Shown: positions 18,203 through 28,156 of the stretch, piece after piece
Numbering within the stretch: the stretch's first letter is position 1
How the letters are laid out: every line of letters starts with the position of its first letter
Assembly: GCA_964483245.1 (NCBI GenBank)
Contig: CAZABP010000038.1
Coordinates: 1 to 46,127 of the forward strand
Length of the DNA stretch: 46,127 bases
Direction of reading: 5' to 3'
From: CAZABP01 sp964483245
GTDB lineage: Bacteria > Planctomycetota > UBA1135 > UBA2386
The notes under the pieces: model-generated
What the model saw: the letters and a program-made list of their open reading frames with translations, nothing else
What the model was told of the DNA's origin: nothing
The model's database searches: none
Program-made: the position numbers and the translations under genes

Positions 18203-19477
18203 TCAGCGGATGATCCCCTCGACAGCGTCGCTTGCCACGAGGTTCGCTGGGTTGGCCCCCGGGTCAGCGATGATCGCCTGGCCGACGAAGTGCACGCCGC
18301 TCCAACCAGGACCACTTGGCACGCCCACCTGCAGTTTGATCGAGCCTGCTGCATCGGTCGCAACCGGGATCGCGAGGATCTGGTCGCCGTACAACTTGCA
18401 GCCGGTCATCCCGAGCGGGGTGAGATCGATCGGCAGCGGCACATTCAGCCACAGCTGGCGGCTCACGCCGATTGCCAGGATGCCAGGCAGACTCGCGTTC
18501 GCACCAGCGAGTTGGAAGGTGAAGGCGGGATCCCCGAGCTTCGGTGCTCCAGCATGTTGGAACTGCGCCAGTGCGCCCCCCTTGCCCGCGCAAGCATCGC
18601 CGAACAGCAGCAGGGCCGCGTTCGGATCGACCCCGACGTCGATGTCGTTGATCTTGTTGCTCCCGGTTGCCGAATAGATGGGCGTCGCCACTGGGAACAT
18701 GTAGACATCACTGACCGTGCAGTAGCAGAAGGGAGCGGCACCAGAGGCGTTCGCGATCGAAAGGATCGGCCCCTTGCCGGTTGCCTGCAGCAGCGTTGAG
18801 TTCCCGGTTGTGATGTCGATCGACCGGAGCTCGCCGGCGTCGTTGCCTCCGATCAATGTGTTGCCCAGGAATCCGATCGAGCGCAGGCCAGCGTAGCTCG
18901 TGCCGATCGTGCGCACCGCAGAAGTCGCCAAGTCCACCTCGATCAGCGTGCTGTTCGTGTTCACGAGGTAGGACGCGACGTAGAGCTTCCCGTTTCGCTC
19001 TGCCAGGTCATAGGCGCGCGCCAGGGGTGCCAGCAACGTCATCGTGCCGCAGCCGCACTTCTGTCCCTCGTAGACGCCGGGGGCGCTTCCCGCCGCAACG
19101 GTGACGAAGATCTTCGGGCCGATCACGAGTGCGCGGACGATTCCGCCCACGACGCCCTTCAACTGGATGACCGCCCGCGAGGTCGTCTCGTTCCCGCGCG
19201 CAGTCAAGTCGAGCACCGTCGGCACGACCGAAGTCTGGAGCTGTGTTCCCGCGAAGACGTGATCGAGGGCCGCGGGATCGACGGCCACCATCGAGTAGGC
19301 ACCATCCTTGATCGTCGCAGGGCGTCTGGTCGGCGTAACCAGGCGCGTAAGCGGCTCCACGAACGTCAGGGGGATGCCGCCGGCAGTCGTTTCGGCGACG
19401 ACGACGTAGTTGCTCGGCACCTGCGCCACGAGCGCAGCACCCAAGACCAGGAAGGCAGAGAGCAGACGTGCGGACAT
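18203..19477 (-). CDS. Secreted beta-propeller-like protein with shared C-terminal module
   Basis: A 424-residue exported protein with signal peptide MSARLLSAFLVLGAALVAQ. Residues 30-300 contain repeating beta-rich segments (SYAGLRSIGFLGNTLIGGND, then GELRSIDITTGNSTLLQATG) that resemble beta-propeller blades. The last 110 residues, with PLPIDLTPLGMTGCKLYGDQ followed by GWSGVHFVGQAII, look like the C-terminal module at the ends of the large secreted proteins at 33815-45515. Cys pairs (KCGCG, CYC) suggest disulfides outside the cytoplasm. No enzyme motif is seen. It may be a surface or matrix protein; no neighbour explains it. Confidence 0.82.
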   Translation of the reverse strand: MSARLLSAFLVLGAALVAQVPSNYVVVAETTAGGIPLTFVEPLTRLVTPTRRPATIKDGAYSMVAVDPAALDHVFAGTQLQTSVVPTVLDLTARGNETTSRAVIQLKGVVGGIVRALVIGPKIFVTVAAGSAPGVYEGQKCGCGTMTLLAPLARAYDLAERNGKLYVASYLVNTNSTLIEVDLATSAVRTIGTSYAGLRSIGFLGNTLIGGNDAGELRSIDITTGNSTLLQATGKGPILSIANASGAAPFCYCTVSDVYMFPVATPIYSATGSNKINDIDVGVDPNAALLLFGDACAGKGGALAQFQHAGAPKLGDPAFTFQLAGANASLPGILAIGVSRQLWLNVPLPIDLTPLGMTGCKLYGDQILAIPVATDAAGSIKLQVGVPSGPGWSGVHFVGQAIIADPGANPANLVASDAVEGIIR

Positions 19478-19541
19478 GGGCTGGACCTCCGGCCCGGGAG
19501 CCTAGCCACGTGTCCGGGGCGCGCCAGGGGGGGCGGCCGGT

Positions 19542-20909
19542 TCACGCCGTGGGACGGCTGCCCCGGCGGACCATCATGACGATGTAAACGGGCAGCCCGA
19601 CCGCAAGGATCGCGAGGCAGATCAATGCGTTGCCGCGCTCGTTCGGGTCGAGCAGCATCTGGAGGACGACGAACACCGCGACGACCATGAACACCAGCGG
19701 CGCCCACGGGTATCCGTGGCAGCGATAGGGTCTGGCGGCCGAAGGAAGTCGCCGTCGCAGGACGAAGACGGCACCAACGGTCAGCGCGTAGAAGATCAGC
19801 GAGACGAACACGACGGCATTCGTGATGTACTCGAACTTCCTCCAGCCGATGACCCACAGCATGCCGATCGCGGCCTGCACCCAGATCGAGACGGTCGGTG
19901 TGCCGTGTACGGGATGCACGTGCACGAGCCGGCGCGGCACGAGACGATCCTGTGCCATCGCGTAGAACGCGCGCGGTGACGACAGCAGATTCGGGTTCGC
20001 CGCGCCGAGCACGCTGATGGCGATCAAGACGGAGAGGTAGGACGACACGCCGGGGGCAAAGATCCGCTCCACGGTCAACCGAGGCACCTGGGCCTCCTGA
20101 TCGCCTGGGATGCGCAGCATCTCCTCGAGCGGCACGACGTGGAGATAGACCGCGTTGACCAGTAGGTATACGGCGATCAGGATCAGCAGTCCGAGGATCA
20201 GTCCGCGTGGCAAGTCGCGCTCGGGTCGCTTCAACTCGGCCGCGTTGAATGGGAGCTGGTACCAGCCCTCGTACGCCCAGAAGATCGCGACGGCGGCCGC
20301 AACGAATCCTGCGAGCATCGACGTCGGCTCGGCTGCAGGTTGACCAGGAGCACTGGCGCTGGTTCCTACACCCGCGAGCGCGAAGCCACCGGCGACGAGC
20401 AGGCCCAAGGCGATGAGCTTCGCGAACGTGGATAGGTTCTGCACGGCCGCGCCGATGTGGACGCCGAAGTGGTTGGCGAAGGCCAGGAGCAGGATCATCG
20501 CGAGCGCCAGGACCAGCTCGACGAACTCCAGCGCATCCGGCCCGATACCGAACAACGGTGAGAGGTTCTCGCCGAACGCGACTGCCAGCGCCGCCAGCGT
20601 TCCGCAGTTGATGACCCAGAAGAATGCCCAGCCGTACAGGAAGGCGGGAAATGCCCCGTAGGCCTCGCGCAGGAATGCGTACTGTCCGCCAGCTTGCGGC
20701 AGCATCGCGCCGAGCTCGGCGTACGCGAATGCCCCGAACAGGCAGACAAGACCGAGTCCTGCCCACAGCAGGAAGATCGCGCCTTCGTGCGGAACGTTGT
20801 GCGCGATCGTCAGCGGCTTCATGAAGATGCCGGAGCCGATCACGGCGCCGACGGTGATCGAAACCGCGCTGATCGGGCCGAGGCGGCGCTTGAGCTGCCC
20901 TTCCTGCAT
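19542..20909 (-). CDS. APC-family amino acid permease
   Basis: A 455-residue inner-membrane protein with about 12 hydrophobic helices. The N-terminus shows the APC family start: GPISAVSITVGAVIGSGIFM, with the conserved GxGIF substrate loop, then AFAYAELGAMLPQAGGQYAFL and EGWYQLPFNAAELKRPERDLP. It resembles the LAT/AAT-type amino acid transporters that act as antiporters or proton symporters; the substrate cannot be told. It follows mrfB by 97 nt on the same strand and could have its own promoter there. Upstream of the secreted-protein gene the gap is 64 nt. Confidence 0.92.
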   Translation of the reverse strand: MQEGQLKRRLGPISAVSITVGAVIGSGIFMKPLTIAHNVPHEGAIFLLWAGLGLVCLFGAFAYAELGAMLPQAGGQYAFLREAYGAFPAFLYGWAFFWVINCGTLAALAVAFGENLSPLFGIGPDALEFVELVLALAMILLLAFANHFGVHIGAAVQNLSTFAKLIALGLLVAGGFALAGVGTSASAPGQPAAEPTSMLAGFVAAAVAIFWAYEGWYQLPFNAAELKRPERDLPRGLILGLLILIAVYLLVNAVYLHVVPLEEMLRIPGDQEAQVPRLTVERIFAPGVSSYLSVLIAISVLGAANPNLLSSPRAFYAMAQDRLVPRRLVHVHPVHGTPTVSIWVQAAIGMLWVIGWRKFEYITNAVVFVSLIFYALTVGAVFVLRRRLPSAARPYRCHGYPWAPLVFMVVAVFVVLQMLLDPNERGNALICLAILAVGLPVYIVMMVRRGSRPTA

Positions 20910-21006
20910 GTCGTGCGAACGTAACGTCGTCGCACCGAAAAACTCAACGCGGCGGCGCGACCCGCACTCGCTTCGACTTCGGTCCGTTGGGTGCCGCCTG
21001 CGGGGT

Positions 21007-21809
21007 TCAGAGCGCCGCGAGCAGGGCGGCCAGAGAGATCACGTCGAGCCGATTGTGCTCGAAGACGGCCTCGATCGGGCCACTGCCGTCGCGCAGGTAG
21101 GAAAGAAACGCGGCGGGAGCCTCCGCTCCCGCAGGTCCCCGTCACGCCGCAGGCCGAGGACGTGCTGCTCGACCGTGCGGAGACGGACGTCGGGCCAATC
21201 GGCGCGACGCGCGCGACGCGCGAGATAGTAGAGATCGAGATGGCGCGTGGTCAGCACCGGCGCCTCGATCCGGTGCAACGCCATGCGCGAGGCGAGGCGA
21301 TGTCGGTCAAAAGTCTTGCCGACGAACGTGACGGGCACCGGACGATCACGCAAGCGCTCGGCTACGTGCTGCAGGGCGGCCGCTTCCTCGCCAAAACTGC
21401 GCAGGAACACCTGTTCCACCAGGAGGGCATCGGCCTCGATCCACGCGAGCCCGATCAGGAAAACGACCGTACCGGCGCCACCGGACAACCCGGTCGTTTC
21501 CGTATCGAGGAACAGGCACTCAGCCAACTGAAGGTCCCGCCACGCCGGATCGCGACTCAGCTCCACCAGACGATCGCGATCGAGCGCGTGCAACATGCGC
21601 AGCGGCACGCGGCCGTGCATGTGATCGAGACCGTAGCGCATACGGCGGAGGAAGCAGCGACCGCGCTCATTCGCAAGATCCTCGCCGGGGGGCAGCCGCG
21701 CGGGCGTACGCGTATGCAAGCGTGCCAACCGTGCGCGGAGCTGCTCGGCGATGCCGCCCTCGGCGGAAGCATCGAGGCGACGCCGCAGCTTCGCGCGGAA
21801 ATCCGTCAC
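21007..21809 (-). pseudogene. mrfB: MrfB/YprB-type 3'-5' exonuclease with an apparent frameshift
   Basis: The protein starts at a GTG (21809) that overlaps the mrfA stop as GTGA. It matches YprB/MrfB, an RNase H-fold exonuclease: LAECLFLDTETTGLSGGAGT carries the first Asp and Glu of the DEDD set, and LTTRHLDLYYLARRARRADW follows. In this frame the protein ends at 21039 in an unrelated tail. One base would restore the expected end: in another frame EAPAAFLSYLRDGSGPIEAV and FEHNRLDVISLAALLAAL run to a stop at 21007-21009. The gene spans 803 nt, one short of 268 codons, and the shift lies near 21118-21136. The last catalytic Asp (HNRLD) is in the shifted frame. Either this is a real mutation or a sequence error. 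Confidence 0.8.
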
Positions 21810-24109
21810 CGTAACAAGCCCGCGAGTAGCGTCCGCGCCAGCTCCTTGCCGCGGAGTCCCTGATCGACGCTGGGGCCGATGCAGCCCGGGCATCCGCTTC
21901 GGCATGCGCAGCGCGTGACCAGACCAAGGGCTGCATGCAGGATTTCGCGATGGACGTGGAAGATCCGCTCGCTGAGTCCGACACCGTCGGGCATCGCGTC
22001 GTAGATCGTGAGTGTCGGTCGCTCGAAATGCGGGTGCCTGACCTCGGAGCTCACGCGCACGTCGCCAGGGTCGACGCGGACGAACAGCGGCACCAGCCCT
22101 TGCACGAGTCCGGCGATCCCGCGCAACCCACCGGCGTCGGCGCTTTGGGTCAAGCCGACCTCGGCCACGAGCTCGGGTGCCAATGCGAGCATGCAGGCTT
22201 CGGTCTCGAACTCTTCGGGTGGCAAATGGATCTCTCCCGCCCCGACGTTTTCGTTCGTGTAGAACCGGACCTTCTTGTAACCCTTGGCCAGCGAGGAGAC
22301 GTGCACCTCACCGCGCCAGGCGACGTAGGTCGCATGCATGCGCTGCTCGTCGAGGTGCAGCACGCGTACCTCGGTCTCGACTTCGGCCGTCGTCCAGTAG
22401 TCGACATCGACCTTTCGCACGTACGCCCGCCGGTCGTGCCAGTCGAGTTCCTCCACCTGGTACTGCTCACCCTGATGGCCGTAGATCGCGCCCTCGTGGA
22501 CTTCGGTCATCGCGGCAGCTCGATCGATCTCCGCCAGCACATTGCGGGTGTCGCGATCCATGATCACGACGTTGTCGACGTCGACCGCCGAGAGACTCAC
22601 GCCATCGGCCGGATACGTGAGTCCGGCGAAGTGGTATCTCCCACCCTCGCGGACCACCAGCCGCAAGTCGTCGGTCAAGAAGTCGAGCACCTCGCGGAGG
22701 TGGGGAGTCTTGCCGAACGCTTCCGCTTCGCCCCGGTCGGCGGCAGCGCGTGAGCAGTCGAACGGCAGCTCGAAGGCTGCGCACTTGACGTGATTCGTCA
22801 GGATGATTGGGTTGTCTGGATCAATCGCCACCGCCTCGCGTGTGGTCTCGAACAGCCATCCCGGCGCTTGCACCAGGAACTGGTCGATCGCGAAGGGCCG
22901 CGCGATGAACAGGACGGCGCTCGCGCGCTGGCGCCGCCCGACACGGCCGGCGCGTTGAAACGTGGCTGCCACCGTGCCCGGATAGCCGACGAGTACGCAG
23001 ACGTCCAGCGAGCCGATGTCGACGCCCAGCTCGAGCGCGGACGTGGAGACAACCGTCGTGATCGTGCCGGCTCGCAAGCCCTGCTCGATCTTCCGTCGGA
23101 GGTCCGGCAGGTATCCACCGCGGTAACCGGCGATCCGCTCCTGGTCTACATTCTTCGCCGCGGCTTCATCGCGGAGATACTTGAGGAGTACCTCGAGCGT
23201 ATTGCGCGCGCGCGTGAAGTAGATCGCTTGCAGATCACTGGCGACCAGGTGAGCGCCAATCCGACGCGCCGACTCGAGCGACGACATGCGAGCGCCCTGG
23301 ACCGCGGAGACGAGCGGCGGATTCACGAACAGGAAGTGCTTGGGACCGCACGCGCTGCCGTCTTCGTCGACGACTTCGACGGGCACCTCGAGGAGTCGCT
23401 GCACGTGCTCGCCGGGATTGCTGATCGTCGCGCTGGCCGCGCAGAAGACCGGGTTGCTGCCATAGTGGGCACAGATGCGCCGCAGGCGGCGCAGCACATT
23501 CGCGACGTGCGACCCGTACACGCCCGACAGTGTGTGCACCTCGTCGATGACGACGTAGGCAAGACCGGTGAACAAGCCCTGCCACTTGGTGTGGTTTGGC
23601 AGGATTCCGGCGTGCAGCATGTGCGGATTCGTGAGCACCAGCTGCCCTGTCTCACGCAGTGCGCGCCGCTGGGCCGGAGGCGTGTCCCCGTCGTACACGG
23701 CGAGGACGAAGTCGGGATGACCGCTTTCGCGCACGAGCCGCTCCAGGTCCGCCACCTGATCACGGGCGAGCGCCTTGGTCGGGTACAGGCAGAGCGCGCG
23801 CGCAGCTCCGCGACTGCGCAGCAGGTGGTCGAGGACCGGGAGCTGGTAGCACAGCGACTTGCCCGAGGCGGTCGGCGTCGCGACGACGACATGGCGACCA
23901 TCGTGCAGCCGGTCTGCGGCCTCACGCTGATGCGTGTACAGCGAGGCGATACCGCGCGACTCGAAAGCTGCGCGCAGTGGCGGATGAACCCAATCCGGCC
24001 AGGGACGGAGCTTGGCCGGCCGAGCGGCTACGGCGTGATGAGCAACGACGGTGCCGGGTCCATCCTCCCGGCCGGACGCAAGGGCGTCGATCAGCTCGGC
24101 AACGTCCAT
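21806..24109 (-). CDS. mrfA: MrfA/YprA-type DEAD/DEAH-box DNA helicase
   Basis: A 767-residue superfamily 2 helicase. The RecA1 domain has ATPTASGKS (residues 77-85), TNPHMLHAG, the DEVH box (189-192) and SATISNP. RecA2 has VVSTSALELGVDIGSLDVCV and QRAGRVGRR. The C-terminal DUF1998-type region ends in CACRSGCPGCIGP, four closely spaced cysteines that can hold a metal. In Bacillus subtilis, MrfA (YprA) and MrfB (YprB) repair mitomycin C-type DNA crosslinks outside the UvrABC route. Here the genes overlap in the same order, which supports the assignment. The gene follows a lipoprotein gene by 21 nt and so lies in the Gld-type ABC transcription unit. Confidence 0.93.
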   Translation of the reverse strand: MDVAELIDALASGREDGPGTVVAHHAVAARPAKLRPWPDWVHPPLRAAFESRGIASLYTHQREAADRLHDGRHVVVATPTASGKSLCYQLPVLDHLLRSRGAARALCLYPTKALARDQVADLERLVRESGHPDFVLAVYDGDTPPAQRRALRETGQLVLTNPHMLHAGILPNHTKWQGLFTGLAYVVIDEVHTLSGVYGSHVANVLRRLRRICAHYGSNPVFCAASATISNPGEHVQRLLEVPVEVVDEDGSACGPKHFLFVNPPLVSAVQGARMSSLESARRIGAHLVASDLQAIYFTRARNTLEVLLKYLRDEAAAKNVDQERIAGYRGGYLPDLRRKIEQGLRAGTITTVVSTSALELGVDIGSLDVCVLVGYPGTVAATFQRAGRVGRRQRASAVLFIARPFAIDQFLVQAPGWLFETTREAVAIDPDNPIILTNHVKCAAFELPFDCSRAAADRGEAEAFGKTPHLREVLDFLTDDLRLVVREGGRYHFAGLTYPADGVSLSAVDVDNVVIMDRDTRNVLAEIDRAAAMTEVHEGAIYGHQGEQYQVEELDWHDRRAYVRKVDVDYWTTAEVETEVRVLHLDEQRMHATYVAWRGEVHVSSLAKGYKKVRFYTNENVGAGEIHLPPEEFETEACMLALAPELVAEVGLTQSADAGGLRGIAGLVQGLVPLFVRVDPGDVRVSSEVRHPHFERPTLTIYDAMPDGVGLSERIFHVHREILHAALGLVTRCACRSGCPGCIGPSVDQGLRGKELARTLLAGLLR

Positions 24110-24130
24110 GGGTCGTCGGCCCCGCGGCGG

Positions 24131-24793
24131 TCAGCGATCGAGTGGGACCATGCTGCGCGCCACGTTCGACTGGTCGAGCGCCGCGAGCGCCTTTGCCAGG
24201 GCACTCCGTGTCGCCATGCCGAACAATTGCAGCGGACTGCGTGGGATCATCGAGGTTTCACTCGCCTGGACGTGCGCGAACTGCTCATCGAACAGAGTCT
24301 TGCGCTGACCATCCGCATCCGCAGGCCCGCGTACGACCAGTCGGAGTCCTACCTGCGCGAACGACGCGCGGCCGGTCACCTCCTCCGTGATGCCACCGCG
24401 CCAATTGACGATGGACGGCATCAGGATCAGCGTCGTGGGCTTGGGCTGCGTCGCCACCTCGGTGAACAGCGCGCCGGAATCCAGTTCACGACGGATCAGG
24501 TCATCGAGCATCGCGGCGGGCGGACGCGCCCAGCGGCCATCGTCGGCGTAGACGGTAGGTTTGCTGCTCGCCTCCTCGATCGGGGCGCGCTCGTCGGCGC
24601 ATGGCGTCACGAAGACGTCCCGATCGACCGGCACCTGGCTTCGGTAGCCGGTCGGCCGATACAGCGCCTCGTTTTCGGCGAGGTCCATCCTCGGCGCCGA
24701 CTTGCATCCGGCAAGCACGAGCAGCGCCACGCCGCACCCAAGGTCCCGCGCAAAACGGGGAAACGGGACCGCCATCCTGTCGAATCCACCCAT
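24131..24793 (-). CDS. Predicted lipoprotein linked to the Gld-type ABC cluster
   Basis: A 220-residue protein with a lipoprotein signal ending in VALLVLAGCKSAP (lipobox LAGC). The start at 24793 is used; a second ATG at 24775 would give a signal peptide of more usual length. The mature part includes DRDVFVTPCADERAPIEEAS, LDDLIRRELDSGALF, LILMPSIVNWRGG and a C-terminal helix LQLFGMATRSALAKAL. The layout resembles outer-membrane-associated lipoproteins of unknown function. It lies 56 nt after the DUF4340 gene and 21 nt before mrfA, all on the minus strand. Confidence 0.78.
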   Translation of the reverse strand: MGGFDRMAVPFPRFARDLGCGVALLVLAGCKSAPRMDLAENEALYRPTGYRSQVPVDRDVFVTPCADERAPIEEASSKPTVYADDGRWARPPAAMLDDLIRRELDSGALFTEVATQPKPTTLILMPSIVNWRGGITEEVTGRASFAQVGLRLVVRGPADADGQRKTLFDEQFAHVQASETSMIPRSPLQLFGMATRSALAKALAALDQSNVARSMVPLDR

Positions 24794-24849
24794 GCGCGGA
24801 AGCTTAGCTTCCGGCAGCCGCGAACCCGCAACCGACCGTGCGGGATTCG

Positions 24850-26568
24850 TCAGCTGCCGCGCGCGAAGCTGGTCAGCAGGGTCGCGTCGCGCTCGCGCAG
24901 CTCGAACAGCACGCCCGGTACACGAGGACTCTGGACGACGGTCTTGTCGCCGCGTACCGACACCTCGAGCCAACCGAGCTCATCGCCGTTCGCTCTTTGC
25001 AGTGAAAAGCGGATCGTCTGCTGTGGCTCCGGCAGTGCCCCGGCATCGTGGACGGCGGTGGCACGGAGCTCCTGCAGGCGTTCCACGACCTCCTGCGCAC
25101 CGGCGATGACACCGGGCTCACCCTCCTCGTGCCATTTTCCGTCCGGGGCCAGCTGCAGCAGTCGCTTGCCGCCGCGCACGCGGATCTCGAGGCGTGGCAC
25201 GGCCCCCGGCAGACCGAGTTGCAGCACGTCGCGGCCGGCGTACTCGTTCCAGCTCCGGCGCAACAGGCGCGCCGGTTCCGCCGGCACGCGCGCATGAACC
25301 TCTTCGTCGACGCGGCGCGCGAGGACGCGGCCCTCGACCGCAGCTCCGACACGGAGACGGACGGGCGGACGGCCTGTCGATTCGGTCAATTCGACTTCGA
25401 TCGCCGCTGCGTCGAGGCCACGACGAGCCGGGTCGGCCTCGAACTCATCGACGAACTCTTCGATGACGAGCGCCCGCAATGCAGCGAGCAGCTCGGCAAC
25501 CGCCGTCGGGTCCGTGTCGAGGAGATGCGGCTGGTGCATGCGCCACCCGTCACCCACACCCCGCCGGAGCTCGAGTGGCTCACGCCCCTCCCCCTCGATC
25601 CGGATCCTGGTCAGCCGTTCGACCGGGAACGGCAGCAAGAGACGGGAACGCAGCGAATCGAGCGGCACTTCGAAGATCCGACTCAGGTCGGTCGACAGGA
25701 TGCGGAAGTGCAGGTCGCGACGGGGCGCATAGCCGAGCAACGACCCACTCGCTTCACGCCAGAATTCGACGACCTCTTCACCCATCGCGCCACGCACGAT
25801 GAACCGCAGTTCCGGCTCACCGCGCACTGCACTGACATTGCCTGGCACGAACTGCTCCACGAGGATTCCGCTGATCGCCTGGACGAGCTGCCAGGCTTGT
25901 GCCGCATCGGCGCGCATCCGACGTGGATGGCGGAGCTCCCAACCACTGGCCGTCCGGGCGAGTCCGAGCTGCATTTCGCCACCGGTCTGCAGCCGGCGCA
26001 CGAGCGTCAGCTCCTCGACCTGATCGGGCGGGTGCATCAGCACGAGTCGTTCGCGCAGGTCGTCCACGTTGCCTTGCAACGACGAGAACAGGCCCAGGTG
26101 ACCCCGGTGCACGACGCCTCCGACCCGCACGTAGATCTCGTGCGGCAGCAGCGCCTGTGTGCCCAGTTCGAACTGCTGCGTCGTCCCATCGTCGAACTCG
26201 ACGGCGAACTCGGCGCGTGGCGGCAGCAGTCCCTTGTCGCGCAAGCCCTCATCCCCCAGCTCGGCAGCCTCGGCGAATCGCGTCAGACGGGCAGCATCCC
26301 ACTGCGCAGCGAGCTGGTCGATGAATGCGTTGGAGGCTTCGTCCTCGATCGGCTCCACCAGGCGGAAACCGCGTGCGCCACGCACGAGGACGACCGTCGG
26401 CCGTTCCGGGCCGGAGCGGATCCGCAAGCGCTCAGCCCGATGGATCGACCGACCCTGCAGCGCAGGCTTTGCGATGCTCTCGCTGGGTGCCGCTGGTTCA
26501 TCACGCAGCGCGAGCCATGCCAATCCGGCGGCCAGGAGGGCCAGCACGATCGGACCGCGCCAACCCAT
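24850..26568 (-). CDS. DUF4340-domain protein
   Basis: A 572-residue protein with one N-terminal membrane anchor (MGWRGPIVLALLAAGLAWLAL). The rest is expected on the outer face and consists of repeated DUF4340 units, for example RGARGFRLVEPIEDEASNAF, FDDGTTQQFELG, DLSRIFEVPLDSLRSRLLLP and RRGVGDGWRMHQPHLLDTD. The ATG at 26568 starts one base after the stop of the GldG-like gene, so expression is coupled. DUF4340 proteins commonly accompany GldFG-type ABC exporters; their biochemical role is unknown. Here it probably works with the transporter in moving or sensing an envelope component. Confidence 0.88.
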   Translation of the reverse strand: MGWRGPIVLALLAAGLAWLALRDEPAAPSESIAKPALQGRSIHRAERLRIRSGPERPTVVLVRGARGFRLVEPIEDEASNAFIDQLAAQWDAARLTRFAEAAELGDEGLRDKGLLPPRAEFAVEFDDGTTQQFELGTQALLPHEIYVRVGGVVHRGHLGLFSSLQGNVDDLRERLVLMHPPDQVEELTLVRRLQTGGEMQLGLARTASGWELRHPRRMRADAAQAWQLVQAISGILVEQFVPGNVSAVRGEPELRFIVRGAMGEEVVEFWREASGSLLGYAPRRDLHFRILSTDLSRIFEVPLDSLRSRLLLPFPVERLTRIRIEGEGREPLELRRGVGDGWRMHQPHLLDTDPTAVAELLAALRALVIEEFVDEFEADPARRGLDAAAIEVELTESTGRPPVRLRVGAAVEGRVLARRVDEEVHARVPAEPARLLRRSWNEYAGRDVLQLGLPGAVPRLEIRVRGGKRLLQLAPDGKWHEEGEPGVIAGAQEVVERLQELRATAVHDAGALPEPQQTIRFSLQRANGDELGWLEVSVRGDKTVVQSPRVPGVLFELRERDATLLTSFARGS

Positions 26569-26569
26569 G

Positions 26570-28156
26570 TCAGGCGCGCCTCCGCAGCAGGAACACGACG
26601 AACCCCAGGATGGCCAGCGCACCGGGGAGTCCGAACACGAGCAGCCACTGCACATGGTGCAACCGCTGCGGCGACAGATCGAGGCGCCTGGACTGATACC
26701 GCTCGCCGCGCACCTGCACGAGGACCTTCCGTTCGGCAAGCCACTGCATGATGTTCAGACCGAGATCGCCATTGCCGCCGACCCGGAAGCCAGCGTTGTT
26801 CAGCACGATGCCGCCGAACAGCACGAGATGACCGTTGCGACTGCCATCGCTGCCAGCGATGTCGACGACGGCACCCACGCTGCGCTGCGCGTACGCACCC
26901 GGGTTTCGGGCTGGATGATCCGGCTGCACGTAGTCGACCGCCGGCTCGGCCCCGGGTGCCAACTCCACGCGCTGTTCGAGCCAGGCGTACGGGCCGGTCT
27001 GCAGCAGCGAGAGGTCGAGCTGCACACCAAGCGGTGGGTCACCTGGACGGGCGCGGATCTCGCGCGCCGCTTGCATGGTGGGCCGCGCCGTGCTGCGCGC
27101 TAGCGCGCGCGTTGCCGGATGCACCGGATTCAGCGCGAGTTGCAGCAGCTTGCTCTGCGGCCCCCCCATGGTCGTGCGGCTCGTTGGATCGACCACGAGA
27201 TGGCAGACGAGATCCGAACCGATCTCGAAGCCGAGACGACTCCCGAGCTCGTCCAACGTCGGGTTCCAACTCGCCGGCTGCTCGACGTAGGACAAGTTGA
27301 CGAACATCCGCCCGCCCCGGCGCAACCAGTCGGTGAGGAGTTGGGCGCTGCGCGCGGAGAGCTCGCTGCGCGGCTCGAGCAACGCGAGGACCGTGGCGTC
27401 CTCGGGCACGCGGCCGGCCTGCTCCAGGTTCAGCTCGGCGATCGCGAAGCCTTCATCGTCGAGTGCACCGATGAACTCGGAATACGTGTCCGCGTGACCC
27501 GCGCGGATGTTCGCCTCCTGGAGTCCGGTCAGCACATACAACTTCGGCGTGCCTTCCGCGAGCAGGCTGCGCAGCGCGGAGCTGATCGCAGTTTCGCCTT
27601 GGTAGTCGCGCAGGACGGGCAGCGGAGTCTGCCCCCCCGGGGTCGGCATACCGCTGCCCGGAATGTCGATCTCGGCCAGCTCACCGTCGATGTCGAGGAT
27701 CTTGCTGCGCTCGCCGAGCTTGACGACGACGACGTTGCTGCGCTGCAGCGCGAGGACGCGGGCGGACTCGCGCGTATCGGCAGACTGCCGGCGCAGGTCG
27801 TGGTGGCGCACGGTCACCCGGTCGCCGCCATGGTGCGAGTAGAGTCGCAGCAGGTCGGATGTGAGTCCTTGCAGGTTGCGATAGATCTGGATCAGCCTGG
27901 CTTCGCGATCGTCACGGGCCTGCAGACCCTGCAGTGGCTCGTAGAAGGTCTGGATCTCGACCTGGCGCTCACCTGCGCGAATCTCCTCGAGCAGCGCGAT
28001 GGTGTCGGCCGACATCGTGAAGCGCGCCTGGGGCGAAAGGTCGAGCGAGAATCGGAACTCGGGACGGGCCGCCACGAGCGTGACGAGGCCCCAGACCCCG
28101 AAGCCGAGCAGCAGCACGAGCAGCCACTGGATCCCGCGCGCGACGCGACGGTTCAT
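26570..28156 (-). CDS. GldG-like ABC-associated membrane protein
   Basis: A 528-residue protein with one N-terminal helix (QWLLVLLLGFGVWGLVTLVA), a large extracytoplasmic region and one C-terminal helix (VFGLPGALAILGFVVFLLRRR). The middle matches the GldG/ABC-type uncharacterised domain: LPVLRDYQGETAISSALRSLL, LYVLTGLQEANI, and LLTDWLRRGGRMFVNL. In Bacteroidetes GldA, GldF and GldG are needed for gliding; outside that group similar proteins occur widely with no known substrate. The ATG overlaps the permease stop (ATGA at 28153-28156). Confidence 0.9.
   Translation of the reverse strand: MNRRVARGIQWLLVLLLGFGVWGLVTLVAARPEFRFSLDLSPQARFTMSADTIALLEEIRAGERQVEIQTFYEPLQGLQARDDREARLIQIYRNLQGLTSDLLRLYSHHGGDRVTVRHHDLRRQSADTRESARVLALQRSNVVVVKLGERSKILDIDGELAEIDIPGSGMPTPGGQTPLPVLRDYQGETAISSALRSLLAEGTPKLYVLTGLQEANIRAGHADTYSEFIGALDDEGFAIAELNLEQAGRVPEDATVLALLEPRSELSARSAQLLTDWLRRGGRMFVNLSYVEQPASWNPTLDELGSRLGFEIGSDLVCHLVVDPTSRTTMGGPQSKLLQLALNPVHPATRALARSTARPTMQAAREIRARPGDPPLGVQLDLSLLQTGPYAWLEQRVELAPGAEPAVDYVQPDHPARNPGAYAQRSVGAVVDIAGSDGSRNGHLVLFGGIVLNNAGFRVGGNGDLGLNIMQWLAERKVLVQVRGERYQSRRLDLSPQRLHHVQWLLVFGLPGALAILGFVVFLLRRRA

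Noticed and set aside
22790..25297. Long plus-strand frame over mrfA and the lipoprotein
   Set aside because: Antisense shadow; the minus-strand genes show helicase motifs and a lipobox, while this frame matches no family.
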